A stretch of DNA of 64,000 nucleotides from Georgenia ruanii (GTDB lineage: Bacteria > Actinomycetota > Actinomycetes > Actinomycetales > Actinomycetaceae): the NCBI RefSeq assembly GCF_009193175.1, contig NZ_VUKE01000001.1, positions 435,089 to 499,088 of the forward strand, written 5' to 3'. The notes below the pieces were generated by a model, which worked only from the letters and a program-made list of their open reading frames with translations, made no database searches and had not been told where the DNA came from. A program made the position numbers and the translations under genes. Positions 38,657-47,756 of the stretch are shown here, piece by piece. Within the stretch, counting starts at the first letter, position 1. Every line of letters begins with the position of its first letter.

Positions 38657-38680
38657 AGATGCCTCGACATCAAGACATCT
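38657..38680. promoter_or_regulatory. Palindromic element upstream of sucCD
   Basis: The core CTCGACATCAAG (38663-38674) matches the icd dyad at 11 of 12 positions. It lies inside a wider inverted repeat AGATG...CATCT (38657-38661, 38676-38680). On the minus strand it lies just downstream of a TAGGCT -10-like box near 38691-38696, a position suited to repression. Confidence 0.6.
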
Positions 38681-38819
38681 CGGGGGAGCCTACCGCGCGG
38701 TGGCGTGCGTCTCACACCGGGTCCCGCCGCCGACGGCGGTGCGCACCGGTCCCCGCTGGCCCGTCGCCGGGCTCGCGTGCCGCGCCGGGCGGCCGGTTCC
38801 GGGGCGCCGCGGGGGTGGC

Positions 38820-40835
38820 TCAGACCGCGCGGTCCGGGGACGGCATCGTCGTCGCGGCCGGGGACGGTTCGGCCAGGCCCCGCGTCGGCTTCCGGGAGGG
38901 CGAGGCGGCCGGGTCCGCCGCCGGCTCGCCGGGGGCGGGGGCGTCGAGGTCGACCGGCACCCCGGTGAGGTGCTCGGAGAGCTGGGCGAAGGCGCGCGCG
39001 ACCACATCGGCGTACAGGTGCGCGCCCTGGATGCCCGGGTGGATGCCGTCCGCCTGCAGCAGGCGGGGTTGCTGGGAGATCGCCGCGTGCCAGTCGGCGA
39101 CGACGGCGTTGGGGTAGCTCGCGACGATCCGCTCCAGCGTGGCGTTGGCCTCCGGGACCCAGTAGCTGCCGCCGTAGAGGTTGACCACCACGATGAGGCG
39201 GTCCCCCAGGGAGTCGAGCACGCGGCGTACGAGCGCCTCGTCGCGCACCCCGGCGTTGGTGCCGAAGTCGAGGAAGACCGCCCGGCGCACCGTGCCCTCC
39301 GCCAGCCGGGCCTGCACCGCCTGCTCGCCGTCGCGCCACTGCCGGTTCGACCGGGCATCGAGCATGATCCCGGGGAAGCGTGCCTCCAGGCCGTCGACGC
39401 TGGTGACCACGATGGAGTCGCCGAAGCCGGTGATCTCCGCCCCCGTGGGCATGGAGCGGTCCGGCGCCTGCGGGCCCGTGGGCGAGGGTTGATCCGGCGT
39501 GACCGGCGCGACCACCTCGGCGCGGTCGGCGGAGGCGTCCACGGCGCGCTGCCCGGCGAGGAGCCGGTCGTGCGTGCGCGTGCGCTCCGGGGCGACGGCG
39601 ATGGCCGCGAGGGAGGCGACGACCGCGAGCGCGCCGGCCCCGGCCACGGCGCGGGCGAGCGCACGGCGGGCCGGCACCCGGCTGACGAGCGAGGCGGCGA
39701 CCCGGCGGGCGCAGGCGCGGAAGCCGAGCCGGCGCACCGGCTCCTCCACGAGGCGGAACGACAGCGCCGCCGCGGCGAGCGTCACGCCGACCGCCGCGGC
39801 CCGCAGTGCCCAGTGCGCGGCGGAGTCGTAGGCCGTGGGCACGAGGGCGTCGGCGAGGATGAGGACGGGCCAGTGCCAGAGGTAGGCGGCGTAGGAGCGC
39901 CGACCCAGCCACTCCAGCGGCCGCAGCCGCATGAGCCGCTGGAACCGGCTCGGCGGTCCGAGGAGCGCGGCGACCAGCGCCGCGCTGAGCACCGACCCCA
40001 GCAGGATGCCACCGCGGAAGGTCACGGGGCTGGCCTGCCGCAGCGTGAGCATGAGGACCAGCAGGGCGGCGAGCGCGGCCGCGGCCACCGGCCCGCGCCG
40101 CCGCTGCCAGCCGGACACCGCCAGCGGACCGCCGCCCGGGGCGGCCCAGGCGAACGCGAGCGCCGCGCCGAGCATGAGGCCGAACAGGTGCGTGTCGGTG
40201 CCGTAGTACACCCGCGTGGCGTCCTCGCCGGGTACGTAGAGGACGGCCATGAGCGTGGCCGACACGACGGCGACGGCGAGCGCGGCCAGGACCCGCCGGC
40301 TCGCGCTCGTCGTCGCCGCCACCACGGCGACGAGGACCAGCGGCCAGAACAGGTAGAACTGCTCCTCCACCGCCAGGGACCAGAAGTTCACGAACAGCTG
40401 CGGCGCCGTCGCCGTGAAGTAGCTGGTGCCGGCGGCCACCTCGAGCCAGTTGGTGGAGAAGGTCAGCGCGCCCAGCGTCTGCCGCCCGAGCCCGACGAGC
40501 AGGTCGGTGTCGGTCAGCCAGGCGAACGGGATCGTCACGAGGACGACGGCGGCCAGGGCCGGCACGAGCCGGCGGACGCGCCGCACCCAGAACCGCGGCA
40601 GGTCCAGCCGGCCCTTGGCATTCAGCTCACGCAGCAGAAGGGTGGTGATGAGGAACCCGGAGACGACGAAGAAAACGTCCACCCCGAGGAACCCCCCGGG
40701 CAGCGAGGCGGGCCGCACGTGGTAGACGAGCACGGCGGTCACCGCCAGGGCCCGCAGGCCGTCGAGGCCCTCGATGCGCCCCGCGCCCGCCGCGGCCCGA
40801 AGGTCCGCCTGCCACTCCCGCACCTGGGTGCTCAT
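38820..40835 (-). CDS. Acyltransferase 3 / SGNH-domain membrane protein (OafA type) (671 aa)
   Basis: An integral-membrane acyltransferase-3 domain (residues about 20-370) has the family motifs [32 protein letters not shown] and [22 protein letters not shown]-type extracytoplasmic domain follows with GFGDSIV (nucleophile Ser), FGTNAG and [11 protein letters not shown]. Such enzymes O-acetylate cell-surface glycans or peptidoglycan. The C-terminus is Pro/Ala-rich. The ATG at 40835 follows GGGGAGGTGAGGCG. It is 37 bp downstream of a two-component system on the same strand and may be its output. Confidence 0.93.
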   Translation of the reverse strand: MSTQVREWQADLRAAAGAGRIEGLDGLRALAVTAVLVYHVRPASLPGGFLGVDVFFVVSGFLITTLLLRELNAKGRLDLPRFWVRRVRRLVPALAAVVLVTIPFAWLTDTDLLVGLGRQTLGALTFSTNWLEVAAGTSYFTATAPQLFVNFWSLAVEEQFYLFWPLVLVAVVAATTSASRRVLAALAVAVVSATLMAVLYVPGEDATRVYYGTDTHLFGLMLGAALAFAWAAPGGGPLAVSGWQRRRGPVAAAALAALLVLMLTLRQASPVTFRGGILLGSVLSAALVAALLGPPSRFQRLMRLRPLEWLGRRSYAAYLWHWPVLILADALVPTAYDSAAHWALRAAAVGVTLAAAALSFRLVEEPVRRLGFRACARRVAASLVSRVPARRALARAVAGAGALAVVASLAAIAVAPERTRTHDRLLAGQRAVDASADRAEVVAPVTPDQPSPTGPQAPDRSMPTGAEITGFGDSIVVTSVDGLEARFPGIMLDARSNRQWRDGEQAVQARLAEGTVRRAVFLDFGTNAGVRDEALVRRVLDSLGDRLIVVVNLYGGSYWVPEANATLERIVASYPNAVVADWHAAISQQPRLLQADGIHPGIQGAHLYADVVARAFAQLSEHLTGVPVDLDAPAPGEPAADPAASPSRKPTRGLAEPSPAATTMPSPDRAV

Positions 40836-40872
40836 CGCCTCACCTCCCCGGCCCGACCTCTGCTTGCCGAGG

Positions 40873-41574
40873 TTAGGGGCGCCCACCCACACCACCGGGC
40901 GCGGCGCGCGGAGCGTGAGGAATGTCAGCCCGGCGGCCCAGTCCGCTGCGGTGCGCCACGACGACGGCCTGGACCCGGTCGCGCACGCCGAGCTTCGCCA
41001 GCACCCGGGTGACGTGCGTCTTCACCGTGGTCTCCGCCATGTACAGGGCCTGCCCGATCTCGGCGTTGGACAGCCCCTGCGCCATGGCGAGGAGCACCTC
41101 CCGCTCCCGGGCGGTCAAGGTGTCCAGGCCAGGGAACGCGGCGGGCTCGGTCTGCTGCACGTAGCTCGCCACGAGCCGGTCCAGCACGGTGGGCCCCAGC
41201 ATCAGCTCCCCGGCAGCGCACGCCCTGACGGCGGCGACGATCTTCGCCGGCGGCATCGTCTTGACCAGGTACCCGCTGGCGCCGGCGCGCAGCGCGGCGA
41301 GGACGTACTCGTCCAAGTCGAAGGTGGTCAGCATCATCACCCGCACCGCCGGCTGAGCGGCAAGGATCTGGGCGGTTGCCGCGAGGCCGTTCCCGCCGGG
41401 CATCTCGATGTCCATGAGCACCACGTCCGGCTCGAGCGCCCGGGTGCGGCGCACGGCGCTCGGCCCGTCCGCGCACTCCCCCACCACCTCCAAGTCCGGG
41501 TCGGTCCCGAGGATCGCGGCGAGGCCCTGCCGAAGCAGGTCGTGGTCGTCCGCCAGCAGCACACGAACGGTCAC
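40873..41574 (-). CDS. NarL/FixJ-family response regulator (233 aa)
   Basis: The receiver domain has the acidic pair DDH (9-11), phosphoacceptor Asp55 in VVLMDIEMPGG and Lys104 in YLVKTMPP. A LuxR-type helix-turn-helix occupies about residues 160-215 (LTAREREVLLAMAQGLSNAE, then TTVKTHVTRVLAKLGVRDR). The GTG start overlaps the kinase stop (GTGA), so kinase and regulator are co-translated. Probable targets are the kinase promoter itself, the divergent membrane protein and the acyltransferase gene. Confidence 0.94.
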   Translation of the reverse strand: MTVRVLLADDHDLLRQGLAAILGTDPDLEVVGECADGPSAVRRTRALEPDVVLMDIEMPGGNGLAATAQILAAQPAVRVMMLTTFDLDEYVLAALRAGASGYLVKTMPPAKIVAAVRACAAGELMLGPTVLDRLVASYVQQTEPAAFPGLDTLTAREREVLLAMAQGLSNAEIGQALYMAETTVKTHVTRVLAKLGVRDRVQAVVVAHRSGLGRRADIPHAPRAAPGGVGGRP

Positions 41575-43247
41575 GGCGCCCCCGTCCCTGCGGCCGGACG
41601 GCCGGCACCGGCCGCGGTGCGGGGGGCCCAGGTTGGTGCCGGCGAGATCGGCAGCCGGGTGTCGGCCGGCAGGGGCAGCGTGGCATCCACTCGGAACCCG
41701 GTCCCCTCGGGGCCCGTCCCGGTGCTGAGCGTGCCGCCGTCGGACTGGACCCGCTCGGCGAGGCCGACGAGGCCGAACCCGCGGGAGGCGTCGGCGCCGG
41801 GTCCCGGCCCGTCGTCGACGACGACGACCCGTACCCGGCCGCCAGCGGCGGCGACCTCGACGGCGGCCCGCGCGCCCGGCGCGTGCCGCAGAGTGTTGAG
41901 CAACGCCTCCTGCACCACCCGGTACACCGTGGGCATCGCGGCGGCGGCGTCGCCGACCATCGTGAGGTCGACGGCGAGCCCGGCCAGCCGCATCCGGTCC
42001 ACCAGGCCGCGCAGGTCCGCCAGGTCGTGGCCGGCGCTGCCGGGCGCGCCGTCCTTCGCGGCGAGGAACCGGTCCAGTTCCTCCAGGGTGTGGGCGCACG
42101 TGGTCAGGACCACGTCGAGTGCCCGGCGCCCACCGGCCCGGTCGGTGGCGAGCAGCACCTCGGCCGCCCCGGCCTGCATGACCACGACACCGACCGCACC
42201 GGAGACGAGATCGTGGAGCTCCCGGGCCACCGTCAGCCGCTCGGCCAGCACGGCCGCGGCGGACGCGGCCCCCAGCTCGGCCTCACGCGCGCCGACGGCA
42301 CGCCGGGCGCGCCTCGCCCGTGACCGCATCACCCGGACCAGGAGCCCGGTGAACAGCCCCACTCCCAGGATGACGAGCGCGATGAAGAGGTTCTCGGGAC
42401 GGGCCTGGGCGTGCTTGTGGACCAGGGCGAGCGCCAGCATCCCCGGTCCCGCCAGCGCCCAGGTCAGGCGACGCTCCCACGCCCCGCACGCCCACCCGAG
42501 CGCACCGACGGTGACGAGCATCCACACCCCTTCGACCACGGAGTGCCCGACCAGGGTCCCGGTGGTGACGAGGGCCGCGAGCAGGAGCGTCGAGGCGCCG
42601 GACGCGAGCCTGCGGCCGAGGACGGTGAGGGCGGCGAGGACGGTCAGGCCGACGGCCACGGGCGTCATGTACGCCGCCTCGGGCCAGCCCGTCCGGTGCG
42701 CGATCACCGCCTCCACGAGCACGTCGGCCGCCGCGAGGGCCGCCAGCACGACCTCGGCCCGGCGGATGCGCGCACCGTCCGCGTCCGCGGCCGCCGCGGG
42801 TGCCGGCTCGACGGGCTCACGCAGGAGCCCGAGCATGCGGCGCAGCTCGCTGGTGGCGGCCGTGCCCGCGCGCTGGATCCCGCGAAGCTCGGCGACCGGC
42901 TCCGCGTCCCACGCCCCGGCCGCCCTTCGGGCGCCGTCCTGCATGTCCACCACGGCCGCGCGGACCACGGCCTGGACATCCGCAGTCAGGCGGGCCCGTT
43001 CCTCCCGGACGGCGGCGCGGGCGACGGCTCCCGGCCGCAACGCGGCCACCTCAGCGGCTCGGGCGCGGGCCGCCCGCCACCGCAGGGTCGCACCCGCGAC
43101 ATGCCGCAGGGCGAGAAGAAGACCGAGCGCGAGGCAGGAGACGAACAGGGCGTCGGCGACGGTGCCGCCCACGAGGGCGCCCGTGAGGGCACCGAGAAGC
43201 AAGGCACCCGCGAGGATGCCGAGGTTCTCCCGCCGCAGCGCCTGCAC
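41571..43247 (-). CDS. Sensor histidine kinase with a second, degenerate dimerisation segment (558 aa)
   Basis: Two membrane blocks are present (about residues 9-50 and 165-305). The catalytic core is C-terminal: HisKA_3 ARELHDLVSGAV with phosphorylatable His345, then HATPase motifs EALLNTLRHAPG, VVDDGPGPG and FGLVGLAERV. Between the two membrane blocks residues 81-143 read like a second HisKA_3 helix pair (REERARLTADVQ, SELRRMLGLLRE) in which the ELHD motif has become DVQA. The GTG start follows TATGCT by 6 nt, so the mRNA is probably leaderless. The signal is unknown. Confidence 0.9.
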   Translation of the reverse strand: MQALRRENLGILAGALLLGALTGALVGGTVADALFVSCLALGLLLALRHVAGATLRWRAARARAAEVAALRPGAVARAAVREERARLTADVQAVVRAAVVDMQDGARRAAGAWDAEPVAELRGIQRAGTAATSELRRMLGLLREPVEPAPAAAADADGARIRRAEVVLAALAAADVLVEAVIAHRTGWPEAAYMTPVAVGLTVLAALTVLGRRLASGASTLLLAALVTTGTLVGHSVVEGVWMLVTVGALGWACGAWERRLTWALAGPGMLALALVHKHAQARPENLFIALVILGVGLFTGLLVRVMRSRARRARRAVGAREAELGAASAAAVLAERLTVARELHDLVSGAVGVVVMQAGAAEVLLATDRAGGRRALDVVLTTCAHTLEELDRFLAAKDGAPGSAGHDLADLRGLVDRMRLAGLAVDLTMVGDAAAAMPTVYRVVQEALLNTLRHAPGARAAVEVAAAGGRVRVVVVDDGPGPGADASRGFGLVGLAERVQSDGGTLSTGTGPEGTGFRVDATLPLPADTRLPISPAPTWAPRTAAGAGRPAAGTGAP

Positions 43248-43281
43248 GGCGCGAGCATAGGGCCAGCCCCGCGGGGCGGAC

Positions 43282-43299
43282 GTCCTCCTCACGGAGGAC
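43282..43299. promoter_or_regulatory. Palindrome in the divergent region beside the kinase gene
   Basis: GTCCTCC-TCAC-GGAGGAC is a perfect inverted repeat 35 bp upstream of the leaderless kinase start, covering the -35 region. It is a candidate binding site for the co-encoded response regulator. Confidence 0.45.
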
Positions 43300-43452
43300 C
43301 CCGGTCCTGCGTGCGGCACCGGGCCCCGCCCGCCGGGGAGGACACCGGCGGCCAGCGCCGTGCGCGCCGCGCAGGACGCCTCCTGCCGGGCCCGGTTCCT
43401 ACCGTCCAGGGGTCGGCGCACACCGGTGCGCCCCAGACCCGAAGGACCCACC

Positions 43453-44067
43453 ATGACCCGCCTGACCCGGGCCGCCCTCGCGGCGGCCACCGCTGTCGCC
43501 CTCATCGCCCTGACCGACGCCGTCACCCACGGCCTGACCGGGGAGTTCTCGGTCTTCGCCGACGGCGGCCCCGCCTGGGCGTACTACGTCTCCACCGTCG
43601 CGCACGGGCTGCTCTACGCGCTGCTCACCGCCGTCCTGGTGGTGAACGGGCACCGGATCGACGACGGCCGCGGCGCCGTCCGGTGGGTGCGACGCGTGCT
43701 GGTCGCGCTGCTGGTGATGCTGGCCGTCCCGTTCCTGCTCGGCGTGGTGGTCACCACCGAGGACGCACCCGCCTGGCTGCTGGGTCTCACGACCGCCGGG
43801 TTCGTGGCCAGCTTCCCGGTCAGCACCGTGCTCGGCATCCTGCTGCTGCGCCGGCCCGGGAGGCGGCTGCCCGCGGTCCTGCTCGCGGCGGTCGGCGGCG
43901 GCCTCGTGCTGACCCTCCTGCTCGGCGCGCTGGGCTCGGACTTCGCCCACCCGGCCTACGCCGAGGTGCTGCAGTTCTTCGGCGTGGCCCTGCTGGGGCG
44001 CGCCGTCTCCCCGGCGCGAGAGGCTTCGCCGTCGTCGGGGCGCTACAGCTTCGTCACCGGGGAGTAG
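43453..44067 (+). CDS. Hypothetical membrane protein divergent from the two-component genes (204 aa)
   Basis: Five to six hydrophobic helices are visible. The N-terminal segment ALAAATAVALIALTDAVTHG is followed by helices near residues 38-60, 78-100, 108-130 and 137-160. The last 25 residues are polar. No family is recognised. AAGGAC precedes the ATG by about 6 nt. Its start faces the kinase gene across 205 bp containing a dyad, so it may be a target of that system. Its last 25 bp overlap the pcrA end. Confidence 0.7.
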   Translation: MTRLTRAALAAATAVALIALTDAVTHGLTGEFSVFADGGPAWAYYVSTVAHGLLYALLTAVLVVNGHRIDDGRGAVRWVRRVLVALLVMLAVPFLLGVVVTTEDAPAWLLGLTTAGFVASFPVSTVLGILLLRRPGRRLPAVLLAAVGGGLVLTLLLGALGSDFAHPAYAEVLQFFGVALLGRAVSPAREASPSSGRYSFVTGE

Positions 44068-46679
44068 CGCAGGAGCAGGCGCTTGGTCTGCCCGCCGCCG
44101 AAGTCGATCTTCGCGACGGCGGAGGACCCGGCGCCCTCCAGGCCGATCACGGTGCCGACGCCGTAGCTGTCGTGGGTGACCTTGTCGCCCACGTCCAGGC
44201 CGGGCACGTCCGCCTCGGGCCGTGGCGTGGCGGAGCCGAACTTCGCGCCGGTCGAGGTCGTCCTCGCGCCGAGCTTGCCGGTGCGCACGGGGCCGCTGCG
44301 GGCGCCCGACCCGCCGCCGAAGCCGCCGCGCCCCGGGCTGCCGTTCCAGCCGCCGCCCCGCCCGCCGTACCCGCCGCCGAAGCCGCCGGCGGGCCGTTCG
44401 CGCAGGGCCTCCATCGAGGACTCGGCACGACGCCAGTCGACCAGCTCCTCGGGGATGTCCTGGAGGAACCGCGAGGCGGGCAGCTGCTGGGGCATGCCCC
44501 AGGCGGTGCGCACCGCGGCGCGGGAGAGGTAGAGCCGCTCACGCGCCCGGGTCAGCGCCACGTACGCCAGGCGCCGCTCCTCGGCGAGCTCGTCCTCCTC
44601 GGTGAGCGAGCGCTGGTGCGGGAAGGTGCCGTCCTCCAGGCCGGTGACGAACACGACGGGGAACTCCAGGCCCTTGGCGGTGTGCACCGTCATGAGGGTG
44701 ACCTGGCCCTGCTCCTGGGCGTGCGCGTCGGGGATCTGGTCGGAGTCCGCGACCAGGGCCACCCGCTCGAGGAAGTCGCCGAGGTCTCCGTCGGGGTCCT
44801 GCTCGGAGAACTCCGCCGCCACGGCGTGCAGCTCGGCGAGGTTCTCCACCCGGGTGGCGTCCTGCGGGTCCTCGCTCGCGCGCAGCTCGGCGAGGTAGCC
44901 CGAGCGGTCCAGGGCGGCGTCGAGGACCTCGGCGGGGGTGGCCCCGGCGTCGTTCATCTCCCGCAGCCCGCTCATGAGCTCGTGGAAGCCGCGCACCTGG
45001 GTGCGGGACCGGGTGGCCAGCCCGATGACCTCGGGCACCGGCGCGCCGTCGCGGGTCTGCCCGGGCTCGGCGGCGGCGTCGGCGATGGCCTGGCCGAAGG
45101 AGACCCGCTCGCGCTCGGCGTGGGCGGCCAGCATGGCCTCGGCCTTGTCCCCCAGCCCGCGCTTGGGCACGTTGAGGATGCGGCGCAGGTTGACGGCGTC
45201 GTCGGGGTTGGCGACGGCGCGCAGGTACGCGATGGCGTCCTTGATCTCCTTGCGCTCGTAGAAGCGGGTGCCGCCGACCACCTTGTAGGGGATGCCGGTG
45301 CGCACCAGCACCTCCTCCAGCGCGCGGGACTGGGCGTTGGTGCGGTAGAAGACCGCCACGTCGCCGGGCCGGGTGCCGTTCTCGTCGCCCAGCCGGTCGA
45401 TCTCCTCGGCGATGAACCGGGCCTCCTCGTGCTCGGAGTCGGCCACGTAGCCGACGATGAGCGGACCCGCGCCGGAGTCGGTCCACAGGTTCTTCGGCCG
45501 CCGCCCGGGGTTGCGGGCGATGACGGCGTTGGCCGCGGTGAGGATGTTCTGCGTGGAGCGGTAGTTCTGCTCGAGCAGGATGGTCCGGGCGTCGGGGTAG
45601 TCCTCCTCGAACTCGAGGATGTTGCGGATGGTGGCGCCGCGGAAGGCGTAGATCGACTGGTCGGAGTCACCGACCACGGTGAGCTCGGCCGGCGGCAGCC
45701 CGTCGCGCTCGCCCTCGCCGTCGGCGTCCCGGCCCACCCCGGCCAGCTCGCGCACCAGCATGTACTGGGCGTGGTTGGTGTCCTGGTACTCGTCCACCAG
45801 GACGTGGCGGAACCGGCGCCGGTAGTGCTCCGCCACCGCCGGGAAGGCCTGCAGCAGGTTGACCGTGGTCATGATGAGGTCGTCGAAGTCGAGGGCGTGC
45901 GCCTGCCGCAGCCGCTCGTTGTACTGCGCGTACGCCTGCGCGAGGGCCTTGTCGAAGGCGTTCGACTCCGAGACGCTCCGGGCGTACTCCTCGGGGTCGA
46001 CGAGCTCGTTCTTGAGGTCGGAGACCTTCCGGGAGAACGTCTTGGGCGGGTACCGCTTGGGGTCGAGGTCCAGCTGGCGGCACACCAGCGTCATGAGCCG
46101 CTGGGAGTCCGCGGCGTCGTAGATGGAGAAGCTCGAGCGCAGGCCGAGGGCGGCGTGCTCGCGGCGCAGGATCCGCACGCAGGCCGAGTGGAAGGTCGAG
46201 ACCCACATCCGGCTCGCGGAGGGGCCCACGAGGCCCTCGACCCGCTCGCGCATCTCGGCGGCGGCCTTGTTGGTGAAGGTGATCGCGAGGATCTCCCCCG
46301 GGCGGGCCCGCCCGGTGGCCAACAGGTAGGCGATGCGGTGGGTCAGCACGCGGGTCTTGCCCGAGCCGGCGCCGGCGACGATGAGCAGCGGGGAGCCGGA
46401 GTGCACGACGGCCTCGCGCTGCTGGGGGTTGAGGTCGGCCACCAGCTTGGCGGGGTCGAGGCGCGGCCGGCCCGGCGGGGTGGCGCCGTCGAGCCCGGCG
46501 CGGCGGCGCGCCCGGGCGACCGGGTCGTCGGCGAGGGCCGCCTCGGGCACGTCCCGCGCCGGCGGCTCCACCGCCCAGCCGGGGGCGGGCTCGTCGCGCG
46601 GGGGCACGGCGGCGGGCAGCGGCGGCAGGTCCTGGGCGGAGAGGCCGGCAAGGGGCAGGTTGTCGAACAGTGAGGTCAT
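44043..46679 (-). CDS. pcrA: ATP-dependent DNA helicase PcrA/UvrD (878 aa)
   Basis: A superfamily 1A 3'-5' helicase of repair and replication restart. Motifs are in order: Q-motif LNPQQREAVV, Walker A AGAGSGKTRVLTHRIA, FTNKAAAEM, VDEYQDTNHAQY (Walker B), GDSDQSIYAFRGA, VHTAKGLEFPVVFVTG and VALTRARERLYLS. The C-terminus has a Gly/Arg-rich linker (about residues 755-810) and the RNA-polymerase-binding Tudor-like end GDKVTHDSYGVGTVIGLEG. A 75-residue N-terminal extension is typical of actinobacteria. TAGGCT lies 9 nt before the ATG. Confidence 0.97.
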   Translation of the reverse strand: MTSLFDNLPLAGLSAQDLPPLPAAVPPRDEPAPGWAVEPPARDVPEAALADDPVARARRRAGLDGATPPGRPRLDPAKLVADLNPQQREAVVHSGSPLLIVAGAGSGKTRVLTHRIAYLLATGRARPGEILAITFTNKAAAEMRERVEGLVGPSASRMWVSTFHSACVRILRREHAALGLRSSFSIYDAADSQRLMTLVCRQLDLDPKRYPPKTFSRKVSDLKNELVDPEEYARSVSESNAFDKALAQAYAQYNERLRQAHALDFDDLIMTTVNLLQAFPAVAEHYRRRFRHVLVDEYQDTNHAQYMLVRELAGVGRDADGEGERDGLPPAELTVVGDSDQSIYAFRGATIRNILEFEEDYPDARTILLEQNYRSTQNILTAANAVIARNPGRRPKNLWTDSGAGPLIVGYVADSEHEEARFIAEEIDRLGDENGTRPGDVAVFYRTNAQSRALEEVLVRTGIPYKVVGGTRFYERKEIKDAIAYLRAVANPDDAVNLRRILNVPKRGLGDKAEAMLAAHAERERVSFGQAIADAAAEPGQTRDGAPVPEVIGLATRSRTQVRGFHELMSGLREMNDAGATPAEVLDAALDRSGYLAELRASEDPQDATRVENLAELHAVAAEFSEQDPDGDLGDFLERVALVADSDQIPDAHAQEQGQVTLMTVHTAKGLEFPVVFVTGLEDGTFPHQRSLTEEDELAEERRLAYVALTRARERLYLSRAAVRTAWGMPQQLPASRFLQDIPEELVDWRRAESSMEALRERPAGGFGGGYGGRGGGWNGSPGRGGFGGGSGARSGPVRTGKLGARTTSTGAKFGSATPRPEADVPGLDVGDKVTHDSYGVGTVIGLEGAGSSAVAKIDFGGGQTKRLLLRYSPVTKL

Positions 46680-46773
46680 CGCACGGCAAGCCTATGCGGC
46701 CCCACCGACACCCGGCGCCACCGGCGGCGCCATGTGAGCAACAGCCCGCTCGTGGGGTGGAGAACAACCCCGA

Positions 46774-47259
46774 TCACCGGGTGAGGAGCAGCCCGATCCC
46801 CCACGCCCCGGTGGCCACCATCGCCCCGGCCAGCTCGATGAGGATGGTCAGCCCGGTGGCCTTCATGGCCACGACCGTGGCCCGCCAGGCGGCGCCCTGC
46901 TCGTGGCGGCGGGCCAGCTCGGCGAGGTAGACGCCGAGCACGAAGCCGAGCGCGAGGCCCACCACCGGGACGACGAAGAACCCGACGACGCCGAGCACGC
47001 CCCCGGCCAGCAGGGAGCGACCGGGCACGCCGGCGCGGGTGAGGTAGCGCCCGGCCAGCAGGTACTTGGCCACGCCCGCGCCGAGCACCGCCAGCGCGGC
47101 GACGGTCAGGACCGTCCAGCCCACCGGCCCGCCGGTGACCACGCCCCACACCGCCACCGCGCCCAGCACGATGAGCCCGCCGGGGTAGACCTGGACGACT
47201 GCGCCGACCAGGCCCACGACGATGACGAGCCCGACGACCACCTCAGCGAGCGGGGCCAC
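46774..47259 (-). CDS. DUF456-family membrane protein (161 aa)
   Basis: Glycine-rich hydrophobic hairpins typical of DUF456 fill the sequence. The first helix is VVVGLVIVVGLVGAVVQVYP, then GLIVLGAVAVWGVVTG, with GGVLGVVGFFVVPVVGLALG and GFVLGVYLAELARR further on. Function is unknown. GAGGAGG precedes the GTG start by about 5 nt. It lies 94 bp upstream of pcrA on the same strand. Confidence 0.85.
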   Translation of the reverse strand: MAPLAEVVVGLVIVVGLVGAVVQVYPGGLIVLGAVAVWGVVTGGPVGWTVLTVAALAVLGAGVAKYLLAGRYLTRAGVPGRSLLAGGVLGVVGFFVVPVVGLALGFVLGVYLAELARRHEQGAAWRATVVAMKATGLTILIELAGAMVATGAWGIGLLLTR

Positions 47260-47307
47260 GATGCCTCCTCAGGTTCGGGACGGCGCCGTGCGGCACCGGC
47301 GCGGCGG

Positions 47308-47649
47308 TCAGCGCCAGAGGACGGCCACCGCGATGTTGAGCATGGTCAGCCCGGCGATGCCGCCGACCAGACCGGTGGTGACCTTCTCCTCGCGGCGGGC
47401 GCCGAAGATCGCCAGGGCCGTGACGACCAGCCCCACCACCAGCTTGACCGCGACCCAGGCGTAGTCGAGGTCGCGGCCGCCCATCTCCGCCACGCCGACC
47501 ATGAGGATGCCCGCCACCAGCGCGGTCAGCGCGCCGTGCGTGACCCCCGTGGCGATGCGCGGCGGGCGCAGGTGGGTCAGCGTGCCGCCGAGCACGATCG
47601 CCCAGCCGATCATGTGGATGACGAGGAGGATGCCCAGGAGGATGCTCAT
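47308..47649 (-). CDS. Hypothetical small membrane protein (113 aa)
   Basis: Four hydrophobic helices (about residues 2-24, 35-55, 64-85 and 90-110) make up nearly the whole chain. A GTLTHLRPPRIATG loop lies between the first two. I recognise no named family with certainty. The ATG at 47649 lies 7 nt after TAGGGT, so the transcript is probably leaderless. It is followed by the DUF456 gene after 48 bp. Confidence 0.75.
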   Translation of the reverse strand: MSILLGILLVIHMIGWAIVLGGTLTHLRPPRIATGVTHGALTALVAGILMVGVAEMGGRDLDYAWVAVKLVVGLVVTALAIFGARREEKVTTGLVGGIAGLTMLNIAVAVLWR

Positions 47650-47756
47650 ACCGGACACCCTAGGGAACACGGGGCGCGGGCCCGGCCCCGGGCCGCGCGG
47701 CAGGTCCAGAGACCCTGCTCACAGCCTGGGGGGCGGAGCGGCGTCGGGCCGGTCGG

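Noticed and set aside
42411-46673. A 1420-codon open frame antisense to pcrA and the kinase gene
   Set aside because: The sequence is Gly/Val/Asp/His-rich with no domain, and it lies opposite complete, motif-bearing genes.
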